NCBI GenBank assembly: GCA_013420905.1 | Contig: JAAXNY010000013.1 | Location: 1,240,001 to 1,304,000, forward strand | DNA from: Collybia mongolica | Taxonomy: Eukaryota > Basidiomycota > Agaricomycetes > Agaricales > Clitocybaceae | Reading direction: 5' to 3' | DNA length: 64,000 bases | In this document: piece by piece, positions 45,652 to 57,840 of the stretch | Layout of the letters: the number at the start of each line of letters is the position of its first letter | How positions within the stretch are numbered: the first letter of the stretch is position 1 | Position numbers and translations under genes: made by a program | The notes under the pieces: generated by a model | Told to the model about the DNA's origin: nothing | Seen by the model: the letters and a program-made list of their open reading frames with translations, nothing else | Database searches by the model: none

Positions 45652-47581
45652 CTACTCACTATCTTCAGTATCATATTCATCATCTTCAGGGTTGGGAGCT
45701 TGACGTCCCAACAGTTCGACCACAACCTGCCCGCCTCCCTTAAGACTCTCTATGTCCCCCAATCTTACACCACTCCTCCATGGAATCTCCTTCCGGGGAT
45801 ATGCCAAGGCTAGCTGGAAACCCCACCACTCCATGCATGATGCCTCTCGAGCAATTCGGGCTTCTATACAATCCTCCAAATCTCCATTCCAATACCCGTC
45901 TTCTGGTGGCTCTAGAGGATCCTCATCTACGCTGCGCTCTGAGGGTATCAAATTAGTGTCCACGAACGTATACAAAGCTGTGAGCGTCGAGCTTTTGTCA
46001 AACACCCTCATGACCCTCACACCAGTTGGAAGTCGAATGGCGATTCGCAATTCTTTCGCAGCAATGCTCTCCCCCTTTATACTTTGGACTCTCCGAGCCC
46101 ACCTCCTCCACTCCATCCTCAGAGCATCTTTCTTGACTCTCTCCCTCTGTTCTCTCATCTTCCTCTCCTCTTCTTCTTGCTTAGCTCTGATGCTCTCTCT
46201 CTCCTTCCTTTCTTCTTCCATCTTGCCTCGAATTCGTTCCGTATCCCTCCTTGCCGAGTCCTTGAATGCCTGGTCCTGCTCTTCTCTCAACTGGCGGTTG
46301 CGCTCACGTTCCCGGTGGGATGCATGTATGCGTTCGAGGTATGGTGTGACGCGAGGTAAAACTTGGTTGGTGAGGTGGTCAATAAGGGTCCGTGCGGAAG
46401 TAGGCCCAAGGCCAGATGTCAAAGAGGTGGATGGACCTTGGTGTCGGGAGAGGACAGTCAAACTCGGTGGTTGGGAGGCAGCTGAATGCGATGGGGATGA
46501 CGGACTGCGCCGCGGCTGGAGGGCAAGGAATGCTACAAATGGATACGTCGTTGCTTGCAATTTTTCGGCGGCTTTGAGGACAGAGTTAATTCAAAGATGA
46601 ATGCACGCCTCTAAATATACATACCACTCCATGCTTCCTGGTCCTGAACATCGCCTCCCCACACAAGGACGTTGTTGTCGTAGAGCAATTTTACGAACGT
46701 TGAGTCCGTAAGTGTAGTTCTAACCATAGGTTAAGATATTTTCCATTATTTGAATAATGACACACCTTTTAAACTCCGTGACATCGTCATGCTCCTCACT
46801 AACAAGGATAATACATCCAATTCTAGCTTCCTTCTGACACGTCCTGAGGGCCTTATCGTAACTCCCCAAAGTAAAGTCGGGGAGCAGCTTCCTGTCCTCG
46901 CGGGAAGCGCGTGGCCTTGCTGTCAATGAGGATGGGCCAGCGGCATTCGTAGCGGTTGTGGATGAGAGACCTCGTGGCACATTGGCTCGGCCAATGCATA
47001 CGGCACCAGTCTCTTCCTCGAGCTCCCTAACCCATCTGTCTGGTCCTCCCCTGGATACAGGACGGCGAGGAAGTGGTCGGTATAGGCTAAGTGAGGAGAA
47101 TCTAAGCTGCGGTATTGGAATGCGTAATACACCGAATACGAAACGAAAAATGTTGGAGAGGATATGTAGTGGGAATGCAAGGGCAGAAAAGAAGGGACGA
47201 AATGAGAGATAGAATGGTTGTGAATTGTTCAAAGGCTGTCATACGGATATTAGTAGTGAGAGAGGCGTGCATAAACAGGTTACGCACCCGCGCACGAGGC
47301 TGCTCGCCCTGAAGGGAGTCGTCTATGTCAAATGCCTGAATAGGCATTTGTGCGACGGTTGGAATGGGTGCCGACGTGGACGCAGTGCCAAAAATGAGGT
47401 CGGCGGCTCTCTGATGTTGGTGAGCGGAGCTGCTTGGAAATGACCGTTGGCGTTGAAAGGTCACCTGGACATCCCATCCCACACTGTCGAGAACACTGAT
47501 TGCGACTTCATCATCACCCCCATTGGTCAAATCTCGTAGTTGAGCGAGTGCCTGCCGTTGTCGGGCATCGAGCTGGCTCAT
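45652..47581 (-). CDS. UBX-domain protein, FAF2/UBXD8 (Ubx2)-like
   Basis: Four exons: 47288-47581, 46766-47235, 46625-46719, 45652-46571; 592 residues. The N-terminus is a UBA-like helix bundle (about 1-45, ending AISVLDSVGWDVQ). A hydrophobic hairpin follows near residues 105-145 (FYLSFRPFFSALAFPLHILS), then a UAS thioredoxin-like domain (about 200-330, with IGCIILVSEEHDDV and LLYDNNVLVWGGDV), a long charged coiled coil (about 350-450), and a C-terminal UBX fold (about 465-580, RIAIRLPTGVRVMRVFDKSS). This is the FAF2/Ubx2 layout: an ER and lipid-droplet hairpin protein that recruits Cdc48/p97 for ER-associated degradation. The start codon lies 97 bp from that of the divergent ETF-QO gene. 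Confidence 0.85.
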
Positions 47582-47678
47582 AGGTTTAAAGTAAATTTGA
47601 GAAGAACGGATTAGGCAAACGGGTAACAAAATTGACAGCAGAGGGCTGCTCTCAGGCCGTGCGAAAATCTCACCTCCA
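47582..47678. promoter_or_regulatory. 97-bp divergent promoter, UBX gene / ETF-QO gene
   Basis: Only 97 bp separate the two ATG codons, so both genes must be transcribed from a shared intergenic space or from within each other's 5' regions. No TATA box seen. Confidence 0.6.
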
Positions 47679-49928
47679 ATGCTCCGACCACTCACCACCG
47701 CGCGCACGGTCCAGTCCATCACCCGCTCATTCCGTTCCTCAGCAGCTCGTTTATCTGGTCAACCCTTCGACCCAAAGAATGTAGAGCGTGCAGAGGATGA
47801 GGTTGATGTCTGCATCGTCGGCGGCGGCCCGGCTGGTATCAGCGCAGCTATACGCCTCAAGCAACTTGAGCGTGAACGCGGGAACGAAATTCGCGTTGTC
47901 GTTCTCGAAAAGGGCGGAGAGGTAGGCGCGCATATACTATCTGGTGCCGTCATCGAACCCCGTGCTCTCAATGAACTTCTACCAGACTGGCAATCCCGCT
48001 CAGACCACCCGTTGTCTCAACCAGCTACCTCCTCGCGGATGCGCTTTCTGACGTCTAAACACTCCTTTCCCATCCCGCACCCTCCCCAGATGTCTAATAA
48101 AGGAAACTATATACTCTCGCTCTCTAGCTTTACTCGCTGGCTGGCTTCCATCGCTGAGAATGAGTACGGAGTGGAAATTTACCCTGGTTTCGCCGGAGCT
48201 AATCTTCTCATGTCCCCGACCCGCGACTCATCGGACCCTTGGGGGAATCCTGTAGAAAGTGTCCGTGGAGTTATCACCAACGAAGTGGGCCTCTCTAAGA
48301 ATTTTCATATGAAATCAAATTTCGAGCCGGGTATGGCGTTCAATGCGAAAATTACTCTCCTCGCAGAGGGTGCCCACGGTTCTCTCTCCAAGCAGGTCAT
48401 CAAGAAATATCGGCTTAGGAAAGAGGCCCAACCCCAAACATACGGCATTGGTGTTAAGGAGGTTTGGCGTGTAGACCCGGCCAAGCACCGACCGGGCGAG
48501 GTGGTCCACACGATGGGATGGCCGATGGATATGCATACATACGGTGGCGGCTGGATCTACCATATGGACGGAGGGCTCGTCTCGCTTGGTCTTGTCATTG
48601 GCTTGGACTACAAAAACCCATATCTCTCGCCTTATCGGGAGTTGCAGGTCAGTGGACCTTCTTCCACGCTCACATCAATCATTGACAATACCTCAGCGGA
48701 TAAAGCACCATCCTTGCTACCGCGCACTCTTGGATTCACCCAAAGCAGAACGCCTCTCCTATGGTGCCCGTGTTCTCACAGAAGGTGGTCTCCAATCCGT
48801 TCCGACTCTCAACTTCCCCGGGGGTGCGCTAATAGGATGCTCAGCCGGCTTCATGAACGTCGCAAAGATCAAAGGTACGCATAATGCCATGAAGAGCGGC
48901 ATGCTTGCGGCGGAGGCAGCATACTCTGCTGTCCATCCATCATCTTCTGCAGGAGAAATTACACCTGAGTCCGAAGATCTGACGCCGGCAGCAGACATGT
49001 CATCATATAACTCTTCCCTGCGTTCTTCTTGGGTATGGAAAGACCTTTACGAAATTCGTAATCTTCGCCCCTCGTTCAACACGCGTCTCGGCATGTGGGG
49101 CGGTATAGCATACTCTGGTGTCGACTCGCTTTTTCTGAAGGGACGAGTTCCTTGGACCTTCAAGCACGCATCCGCTGACTCAATCGGCAAGTTCCAGGTG
49201 ATGCGACTCCTTTATTCACACCTAAGGTGATACTTACATTCCCTCCAGAACGGTGAATCCTTGGATGCCTCGCACACAGAACGAGCGTCCATGCACAAGC
49301 CCATTGATTATCCTCCTTTTGAAGCCCCCCTTTCCACCGACCTTATGACTTCTGTCGCCCTCACTGGTACCAATCATGCTGAAGATCAGCCTATCCACCT
49401 TCGCGTCGTGCGAACAAGTGACTTCATACGTGAAACTGAGGCAGGTGAAGGTGAAGAAGCTGCTGGCCTTGAAAACAGAGCAGCCTTGATGGACAAGATA
49501 AAACAACGGCGTAGAGATCACGTGAAAATCAATGTCGATGAGTATGCTGGTTTGCTTGGAAGAGCTTGCCCTGCAGGCGTCTATGAATATGTTGATGTTG
49601 AGGTATAGATTGAGTGACCCGCCTATACATCATTGACTGACACAACGACATTGATGCTCATAGGCTGGAGATAAAAGTGCGGGTGAAGAAGGCTGGGCAG
49701 GTAAAAAACTAGTCATCAACTCTCAAGTATGTTCTCGCTGTCCGTTCGGCTTAATTGGTATCATTCATATCTACAGAATTGCATTCACTGTAAATTGTGC
49801 GATGTCAAAGTCCCGTCGCAAGATATTACATGGACAGTGCCAGAAGGTGGAGGTGGACCCAAATACAGTAAGTCAAGTGGTTTTTCCTTGATTCGCAGCT
49901 CAAAAACCATCACCTAGGCATCACATGA
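47679..49928 (+). CDS. Electron transfer flavoprotein-ubiquinone oxidoreductase, mitochondrial
   Basis: Six exons: 47679-48647, 48697-49197, 49249-49602, 49664-49726, 49777-49867, 49918-49928; 662 residues. The N-terminus is Arg/Ser-rich like a mitochondrial presequence. FAD binding: [15 protein letters not shown] (about residue 42). The ubiquinone-binding middle has [21 protein letters not shown]. The C-terminus holds the four Cys of the 4Fe-4S cluster (CPAGVYEYV, and CIHCKLC) and ends GGGGPKY plus three residues. It passes electrons from ETF to ubiquinone in the inner membrane during beta-oxidation and amino-acid breakdown. Length and motifs fit the family; intact. Confidence 0.95.
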
Positions 49929-50145
49929 CCACCAACTCTCAGAAGTTCTTGAGGCTTTTAAATGAGCTCCATGTAAAATGACACAAAACGTATCAAGGGG
50001 ATTCCAATCTTCCAATCTATACCGTCTATACCGATCAGAAAGGTATTGTATGTATAGTTCACACTTCCCTCAAAAACAACAACGTGAATTAAGATTATTA
50101 CAAAGAAGCGCCGTATGCCAAGAGCCCCACAATATCCAGAGCTGT

Positions 50146-50923
50146 CTACTGACTCAGGATCGTACGTACAAACGACTCGTAGTTTACATTCCCATCCCTA
50201 AACCAAAGGGCGTCAGTGCCTCACCGAATCGGAAAACATGATGCGGGTTTTTTTCAAAAAAAACCAGCAAGTGCGGGGCGAAAGAAAGGACAGGATAAAG
50301 GATTATGGATACTCACGCGCCGACCTGAACACCCTTCAGCAGCTCGTCTACCTCTTCATCCGTCATCTTCTCCCCAAGTTGCGTAAGTACATAGCGCAAC
50401 TCGCCCGCACCGATAAACCCGTTTCCTTCCTTATCAAATACTTGAAATCCGCGTATAAATTCCTCTGATAACAAAATAATGCGAATGAATACAAGACATG
50501 GCCTAACTTTTAGAACTTACCCGGAGTACCAGCTGGTTTGAATCCATCGGGCCGGTTTAATATGGACAGAAACGTCTTGTAGTCAACTACAAAGAGGGTA
50601 CCGTTGAAAACGACTGTTAGCTCCCCGATGGCGATTTCACTTACCGTCCCTTGGGGCAGACGCTATGATCTCCGCAACTTCAGCTTGCGTCGGATTCTGG
50701 CCAAGAGCACGTAAAAGATCCCCTAATGTTTCTCGTGGGACTGCCCCTGTCCCTCTCTTATCGAAGAGAGCGAACGCTTCCTTGTATTCTGTGGTGGCCG
50801 AAAATGTTAATACACTGGCGATATAATATGATGGCATAGAGGGCTTGACCGGCGTTATCGCTCTGGGTTTTCATCGAGTGTGTTCAATCGAAGCTTTGAG
50901 CTGGAGGCCGAACAACTTACCAT
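50146..50923 (-). CDS. Essential myosin light chain, Cdc4/Mlc1 type (EF-hand)
   Basis: Six coding exons: ATG alone (50921-50923), a 13-base exon (50850-50862), 50645-50788, 50521-50586, 50317-50464, 50146-50197. They join to 141 residues starting [20 protein letters not shown]. Two EF-hand pairs: [20 protein letters not shown] and [20 protein letters not shown], with [20 protein letters not shown] between. This is the same length and layout as fission yeast Cdc4, which binds IQ motifs of myosin II at the cytokinetic ring. Calmodulin is excluded because the first loop lacks the calcium ligands. The tiny first exons were chosen since they give a family-like N-terminus in frame. Confidence 0.9.
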
Positions 50924-51092
50924 GACAAATTAGTTTGAAGATCGGAAAAGCGGTGAAGGTGTTGGAAGAGAAAGAGGGTTAAGTTGTTGAGAGGTGTTGA
51001 AACGCAATGATGCCGTCCTCTTCCATTGAGATCATTCATTCTTGCCGACACTCAACGTTCAACGTTCAACCCTGAGCTGATCACCTGCCACC

Positions 51093-52146
51093 ATGGTATG
51101 AATATTTTCATAGACCGGAGTGGTTTCACAAACTCAAAATCAAGTCAGGATATCGATCCATTGGCGGATACCCCTCCGCCCAGACACACAATCGAGTCTG
51201 ATGAAGAAGAGGACGAGTACAGCCCTCTTCACTTATTGCCTTCGGAACCCAACCAAATCGTGGATGTCAATGTCATTGGAAGTCTTCCTCAGAAATCTAA
51301 AGTTATATTCGCGACGGGAGATGTGGCTAAATACTGGGCGCGAGGTGCAAATCTTGGAGAACAAAGGGGGGGGGTTTACGTGAACAAAGTCCAAGTGTGT
51401 TATGTTTTCATCACATTCCTTTGAGTGTTAGGCTATACTGCCAGCTAGATAGGCCTGGTTTTCAACCCGGTGTGGACCACGGCCACCATCATTATCTCTG
51501 AGACACTCTCTAGATTGCCGGTATGGGCGATGCACAATTATGCCCAGGTTATCCTCGACACGTTGAAACCCACCAGGTCTGTACTATATCTCAAAGATAT
51601 GCGATACATATTCTGACATATTGCGTTTGTAACCAGGCTATCGCTGTTAGATACGTACCCAGTCCACTCGTATGTTTCTGCGGATCCGCCGCGAGCGCCA
51701 AATGTGCCAGTACGATACCTGGCGACCTCGGCAGTTGGTTCACCATTGGTACGTCACCGAATTACCCCCGGTCATGGGATACTCCTGATTTTTCTTAGGC
51801 ATCAGAAGCTGAACCCTTTTCGCCTCCCAACCTGATACAATCCACATCTGCGTCATTCCTCATCCTCTTAGGTACAAGGCATAGGCCTACCCCAGGGACT
51901 TTAATCCTTGTTCCTTCTCCCCACATCCCTCATCCACCTCCCAAAGTGATCACTCCGTCAAATTTCTCCCACCTATCCGAGGACAGATTTGAGTGGCCAA
52001 GAGACCAGATAAACATCACCCAGCGATTGGTATTTCTAGCTGTTGGAGAAAAGGAACCTCCGAAGTGGGAATACAACAAGAACCACGCAAAGGAACACAG
52101 GCCAAAGCAAAGTCATCAGTTTGGCGAAGGCGGAATGTACATGTAA
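51093..52146 (+). CDS. Unrecognised conserved-looking protein, possibly proteasome assembly chaperone 1
   Basis: Five exons: ATG alone (51093-51095, in ccaccATGg), 51149-51394, 51449-51576, 51637-51748, 51799-52146; 278 residues, starting MDIDPLADTPPPRHTIESDE. Features: an acidic early stretch, a beta-rich middle (SKVIFATGDVAKYW, IGLVFNPVWTTATIIISE), LSLLDTYPVHSYVS and a C-terminal TLILVPSPHIPHPPP. No signal peptide or membrane segment. Length (278) and pattern would suit the PAC1/Pba1 family, but I do not see a decisive motif, so the name is only a suggestion. The ATG lies 169 bp from that of the divergent myosin light chain gene. Confidence 0.6.
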
Positions 52147-52299
52147 AATTTCTAATAAAAAGCTAGTTCGCGCCTAAAATCATTAGATGGTTCTGTAAAT
52201 ATGCGCGTAAGAATTACGGTTTGGTAGCGAACATGAATTTGTAAGATGAGAGGGTATCATGTGCAAAAAAAGACATCCATATTGCTCCCCGCGTATTCG

Positions 52300-55200
52300 C
52301 TATCGTCCGGGGAAATCACCTGGAATTGGCTGCCTTCTCCTCTCTGGATGATGGAAATATGTCCCATATCGTGATATTCTCGAAAGCGATGTTGGGCTTG
52401 TTGTAACCAGGGGCGAAGAGCCTTCCTCCCCCTCCTCGGAGGTTGACTCGGTGATCGATCTTTCCAGATCACCATTATTCTCTGTTCCAAAGTCTTCTTC
52501 GTCACTATCCAAATCCTCTACCAACCAATTTCCATCATCTGGAAGCATAATCACCCCAGATGCGACATCGAAGCTTAAGCGGTGATTGAGCGTTCCACTT
52601 CCTGGCCGCTGCGATCGTAGCCGTGCATCATCCCAAGAGTTGTTGATCCTGGTTGGGTCAGGGACATCATTGTCAACCTGTATTCCAACACCATCAGAGG
52701 GGTCCCCAAGAATGAGATCGCGGTTTCCTGCTCCAAGCTGTCGTGTCCCTCCACGCACCATACTAAATCGTTTGCGAAGCGTGAGCACAACGGCCTGATT
52801 ATCTCCGGCTATTCGGGGTGTGTCTCCGCGATGGTCGTTATTGACCAATGCCTGGCCTTTCTTTAGAGGGAGCCAGGGTTCTGGAAGAACACCGTTGATT
52901 GCAGGATGACCATATCGTCGTTTCCCCGTGCTAAAATAACAGTCCATCAGGCATAGAATTGATACTGCGCAAGGAATTATTTACTTGAGAACTCCGCTGT
53001 ACCAATTGGCCATAGGTGGTTGGGACTAATGTGGGGCAGTCAGATTTGCATATTTGGTTTGTGAAAGTACGGACTAAACACCTACATAGTCTGTCCGTTC
53101 ATCCTCCGGCGCGACATATAAAGTGTCGTCATTCTGCGCATATCTTCTCTTGTTCAGATTACTGTGAAATCCAAGCCTTTGAGTGTAATTTTCAGGCATT
53201 TCAACATAACGAGCACCTCTGTGACCAAGTTACGGGGTGGCCTGCACGTAGTCTCTGAACGTCTGCTGTCTCTTCACCTCTCTGCACCTCAAAGACAGAA
53301 CTGAGGCTCACGAACTTGCTCAGCGGTCGTAAACTTTGGGCAACATACCACGACCAAACGACTGTTCCTCCCAACAAAGGCGCCAGTAAAGATGATAGGA
53401 TATAGGATTTCCGTAAGGTGAAAATACCGATCATAAATAGAAGGAAGATGACGACACCCCAAATAAGGCGGATGAAGGTGATCGGCCAAGCTTGACCTTG
53501 AGATTCGTAGGGCTTGTAAAACACTGGAAGAGTGTCAGCTGCTGGAAAGCCTTGAATTGAATTGAGTAAGTCGCACCAAATAGCAATTTGTACTTGTATA
53601 CCATGTATGCCATTCCAAAGTAAATGGCACCGAAAATAACAATAAGGGGTTGTACAACACTGTACAGCAAGGTAATCACGAAAATAAGTATAGCTTGTGG
53701 GTATACGACACCATAATTAATCATTGGTGGTGCGTTTAGTTCTGCAAAATCTGTCTTGGTTTCAGTATAGGCTGTCTGCTATGAATATAACAAGTATACC
53801 TCTAGGAGTACGGGTGATAAACATGCGATAGAATACCCGCGGAAGAATTACTCCCAAGTTGAGAAGTTGTAAAGGCATGATACCGAGACCTGTGTCTGAG
53901 TTAGGAAGCACGGAATTACAGCAATATTGTGCTCACCTTGCAGGATCACATAAGATAAGAAGAAATGCCTACATAATAATCAGTACAGACAAGTGATGTC
54001 CCGGATTATTTACCTTGCTCTTCCGGCTTGTAAAGCTAGAGCCAGCTTTTCAGGGACCTTAGCTGGCGAGTTGGCCAAATCTCGAACAAGCTGCCAATAG
54101 GTCGTCGCAAGGAGGAAGATAAATACGACATTGATGAGGAGAAACAGAAAATATCTGTTGTCGTACGAAAAAATTATGCATGATTGAAAATATAACGTAA
54201 AAAACGCACTTTTTGAGTAACGAGTATTCTACCCAGCTCCTTGCACGGTATCCTTGTACGTACGTCAAAGCTGGAAGAATGTCATTTTGTAAACAAAGAT
54301 ACATGAAGGACGTTGCTGACCCTCAAGGACAAATGGTAGCATCGCGTTTAAGGTGATCATTGCAACACTGGGCAATGAGTTTTGCACTATGGCACGAATT
54401 TTGTCGTTCGAATCAATCAAATCTCCCAACCAAGGCATGGCTTTCTTGATTTCCTTGTAGCTCAAGAGACTTGCCAGCGCAGTGGTCGGAAAAATCCAGA
54501 AAAAGAGTAGGAGTCCCATGGCTGCAAGAACTAAGACATCCCGCACACGAATATTGGTTGTTGAGGGAACCATGTTTGACCACACTATATCGCGGGGTTC
54601 GGGCGCAGGGTAGGTGTTCACTTGCGCCGGACTGGGCGTATGTGTAACTTGAAGAGCAATTTGCTATAGGGGGTGTGCTTAGCGGATCGTGAAGAAAAAG
54701 TAGAAAACGACATTTACCGCGCTTGACATCTTCTCAAAAGTGACAAAGGCGGCTTGAGTAGCTCTAAACCTCCCTGTTTTCCTTCGATTCTTGACGAGGG
54801 CATCTGCATCCCTGAACCGCTTCTCCAGATACTCCAATGCATCAACTTTCGGTTTGAACCAGCCTGGCCGTAGAGTTGGCCGTTTTCGATGTGGTACTAC
54901 TAATCGCCCTTGCCGTAGAAGGCCTTCTTCTGCATCTACATCAGCAAGAGGTGTAAATCCACTACCTTCGGGGTCATACTCCTCCACGGAACTCGGATTG
55001 CCCACATAGTCGACCCATGCTGATTCCAAAGCAAGTAAAGCGTGAGTACGTTTATCCAGTAGTACTTTGAGGCTAGAGACCTCTCGGCACACAGTGACAC
55101 TCTCCACCGCCAACCCCATGTTCTCGAAGTACTCTGCTAATGGTCGTTCTCCTTGAAGACGTTTGGGCAGATTAGTTGCCAATACAGTTCGTGCAGGGAT

Positions 55201-56091
55201 AGAGTGCACAAGTTCCAGAGAGAACAACTGTCGTGATCGTATGAAACGGCGGTAGTTTTGATAAATGAAGTACAATGATAGGATGGTGAATAGATATGTG
55301 AATATCAAGTGGACAGAGAGGTAAGAGTTTGCATCACTGATCAAGTCCAGCCAGTCCAAACCGCCTGGAATCGTATGGTTCCCAGGAAATTCGGATCCAT
55401 ATCGGAAAGTTGGCCAATCGTCGTCGTCATCAGGCCAGTCTTCATCCTGCCCTAGGTCTTTGTTATGCTGACACAGGATGAGCGATCTCAACAGTGGAGG
55501 CTTTCAGGATTGACATACTTTCCAATTCAAAGGCATCAAAATGGTTATCGCAAAAAAAGAACACAGAGAGAATAGATAGAAAGACATTTTGAAAAAGTTG
55601 AGGAGCTTGGTGAAGATGTGTAAGCAAAGAATTGCACGAGGGCAGCGAAAACATACCACAGCCGCGTCTAAGCCAACAATTTGGAGAACAGTAAATTCAG
55701 ACGTTCGAATGGTAGGCATGATCCAGCCGAAAAAAGCCTGGTGGGCATGTGCTTCATGGGGCGAGAAACCTGGTGTACGCTCTAATTGGTTGTGGGTGCG
55801 CAGTTGGTAGAAACATTGGCCTACCTTTGAGTTTTGTTCTGGGGGCAAACAGTAATGGCCAGCGCGTGCGACTATACGAGAAGACAAGGAAAGAGAATAT
55901 GCCAATGATCGCGGAGAGTATTAGCTGAGTGGTGAACCATGGCCCCTCAAATTTCTCTGGAGGTGGGATGAGGCTGGGGATCGGTTAAGAATTTAAAAAA
56001 ACTGCATACGCATTGGGGGGGATCCTGGTGGAAGTTTGTGGTCATCGCCACCACCACCCTCATCGAAAAAGCTCAAGATAAACGAGTTCAT
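52300..56091 (-). CDS. CSC1/TMEM63-type osmosensitive cation channel (RSN1 family)
   Basis: Fifteen exons all join in phase to 1019 residues: 56010-56091, 55825-55956, 55657-55769, 55519-55605, 54718-55467, 54321-54663, 54210-54270, 54014-54154, 53937-53968, 53800-53889, 53577-53750, 53217-53523, 53086-53161, 52985-53025, 52300-52930. N-terminal membrane helices (FTTQLILSAIIGIFSFLVFS; family block HEAHAHQAFFGWIMPTIRTS) are followed by a cytosolic RNA-recognition-like domain, then the core channel helices (VLVLAAMGLLLFFWIFPTTA to PITFIRLIWGVVIFLLFMIG). The soluble tail has RRYAQNDDTLYVAPEDERTD and GHPAINGVLPEPWLPLKKG, then an acidic region. Known members are calcium-permeable osmosensors of the plasma membrane or vacuole. 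Confidence 0.93.
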
Positions 56092-56175
56092 CGTTCTGGT
56101 TTCCCGTAAAGAGGCTTAGTGTTGACAGATTCTCCCGTTGTTTGTTGGAATCGTCTGGAGCAAACACCAACCTCT
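56092..56175. promoter_or_regulatory. 84-bp divergent promoter, CSC1 gene / release factor gene
   Basis: The shortest head-to-head gap in the window, if the release factor starts at 56,176. An in-frame ATG at 56,119 would shorten it to 27 bp. Confidence 0.55.
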
Positions 56176-57690
56176 ATGCTCCTGCTTTCACGGTGGACTC
56201 GGCCGTCCGTCCAGATTATACGTCTTTTCAATGTATCAGCAGGCCAGCAAGCTCAGAGGAACTCTCGAAATGCAAACGAACAACCAGAAAAAATCAGCAC
56301 GCGCATGCTACGCATCGTCGAAAAACGCATCGAAGAACGAAAACGGCTTCAACGCGAAGTGAGTTTACTGGTAACACTTTATGCAGCCACACAATTCTGA
56401 CTTTCCTTTAGCTTTCAGAGGGAATCTCCTCTCCAGAGGATATAACACGACTGAAACATTTGAAAGAGTCTGAACCTCTACAAGCAGCTTGGAATAAATG
56501 GCAGGAAACACGGGAGGTACCGTGCCGTATTCCATGCATAGTCCGTGTCATAACCTATATTTCAGCTTCTAGATGAAACCAAAACTCTGCTCCTAGACAA
56601 AGATGAGGACATGCGTGTTCTGGCCGTCGAGGAACACAAATCACTCACCAAATCGGTCACCGAAATAGTTGAAATTACCTTCCCCTCCCTCCTAGCTCCT
56701 CCTTCCACAACTTCTCATTTATCTGCTTTGATGGAGCTTAAATCTGGCGTGGGTGGATCGGAAGCCAGTCTGTTCCTATCAAATCTTCTCAGGATGTACC
56801 TGAGGCTTGGCAACGTTCGTCGGTGGACAGCGGAAGTTCTATCTCAAAACGTGACTGACGGAGGGGGGATAAAAGATGCGACCATTGAGATCAAAGGAGA
56901 GGGGGCTTATGACGCTTTACGATGGGAGAGCGGGGTACATCGTGTACAGAGAGTCCCTGCAACGGAGGCTAGTGGACGAGTTCATACCAGCACAGTTGCT
57001 GTAGTGGTAAACTTCATGATAGCGTAATTGTCACCAAAGTGCTGATATAACACCTTAGGTACTTCCTCTCATGGAAGAGGCAGACTCTCAAAATGAGGAA
57101 CTTTTTTCTATGGATGACGTCAAGATCGAAGTGATGCGTGCTCGAGGTGCAGGAGGTCAGGTCAGTCGTTCTCGCCAGTTCCTTGCTATTCCACCTTATG
57201 TAAGTGTAGCACGTCAATAAAACCGAGTCAGCAGTGCGTCTCACTCATATTCCGACCGGGATAACGGTCTCTATGCAAGATGAGAGGAGTCAACACCAGG
57301 TATGATTTTTTCTCCTGTTCACACTTCACTTCCTTATAATACTTGCGCGCAGAATAAACGTCGCGCGTTCCAGGTTCTAACCGGACGTCTCATGGATCAA
57401 AAGTTGACGCGTGAGATGGCTGAACGACGCGCAACTCGACAAAATCTTGTGCGCGGTGCTGATCGAAGTGAAAAAATCAGAACGTACAATTATGCACAGG
57501 TAGGTGGCGCAGCCCCCTTCCAATATGACTGTTGATGTTCTCATAGGAACGAGTAACTGATCATCGCATTGGACTGAGTCTCATGAACCTAAGCTCGGTT
57601 ATGGAAGGTGATGGATTGCAAGACTTCATAGAGGCGCTTAAGAAAGACCATGACGAAACCACCTTAGAAGACATGTTGAATGAGGAATAA
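56176..57690 (+). CDS. Mitochondrial peptide chain release factor 1
   Basis: Seven exons: 56176-56358, 56412-56516, 56566-57006, 57059-57160, 57210-57299, 57353-57499, 57547-57690; 403 residues. The start [18 protein letters not shown] looks like a mitochondrial presequence. The release-factor core has [33 protein letters not shown] and the catalytic loop GAGGQ (end of exon 4) followed by [20 protein letters not shown] triggers peptidyl-tRNA hydrolysis on mitochondrial ribosomes. Cytosolic eRF1 is unrelated, so a mitochondrial role is clear. The C-terminus ends MLNEE. Intact. Confidence 0.94.
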
Positions 57691-57840
57691 ATTACAAGCC
57701 AACCCAAACCCAACCCGTATGATAAAATGGTGCGGCAAGTAAGTACAATTACACGTAATGCGATCCCAGTAAAGAATCCAAACTAGTAGACATAATATAA
57801 CTGATAAACATCATGATGATGCCTCAGCAAGGACAAACCA

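Noticed and set aside
45752..46600. An 282-codon plus-strand open frame opposite the UBX gene
   Set aside because: It is the mirror of the charged coiled-coil exon on the minus strand and has no domain of its own.
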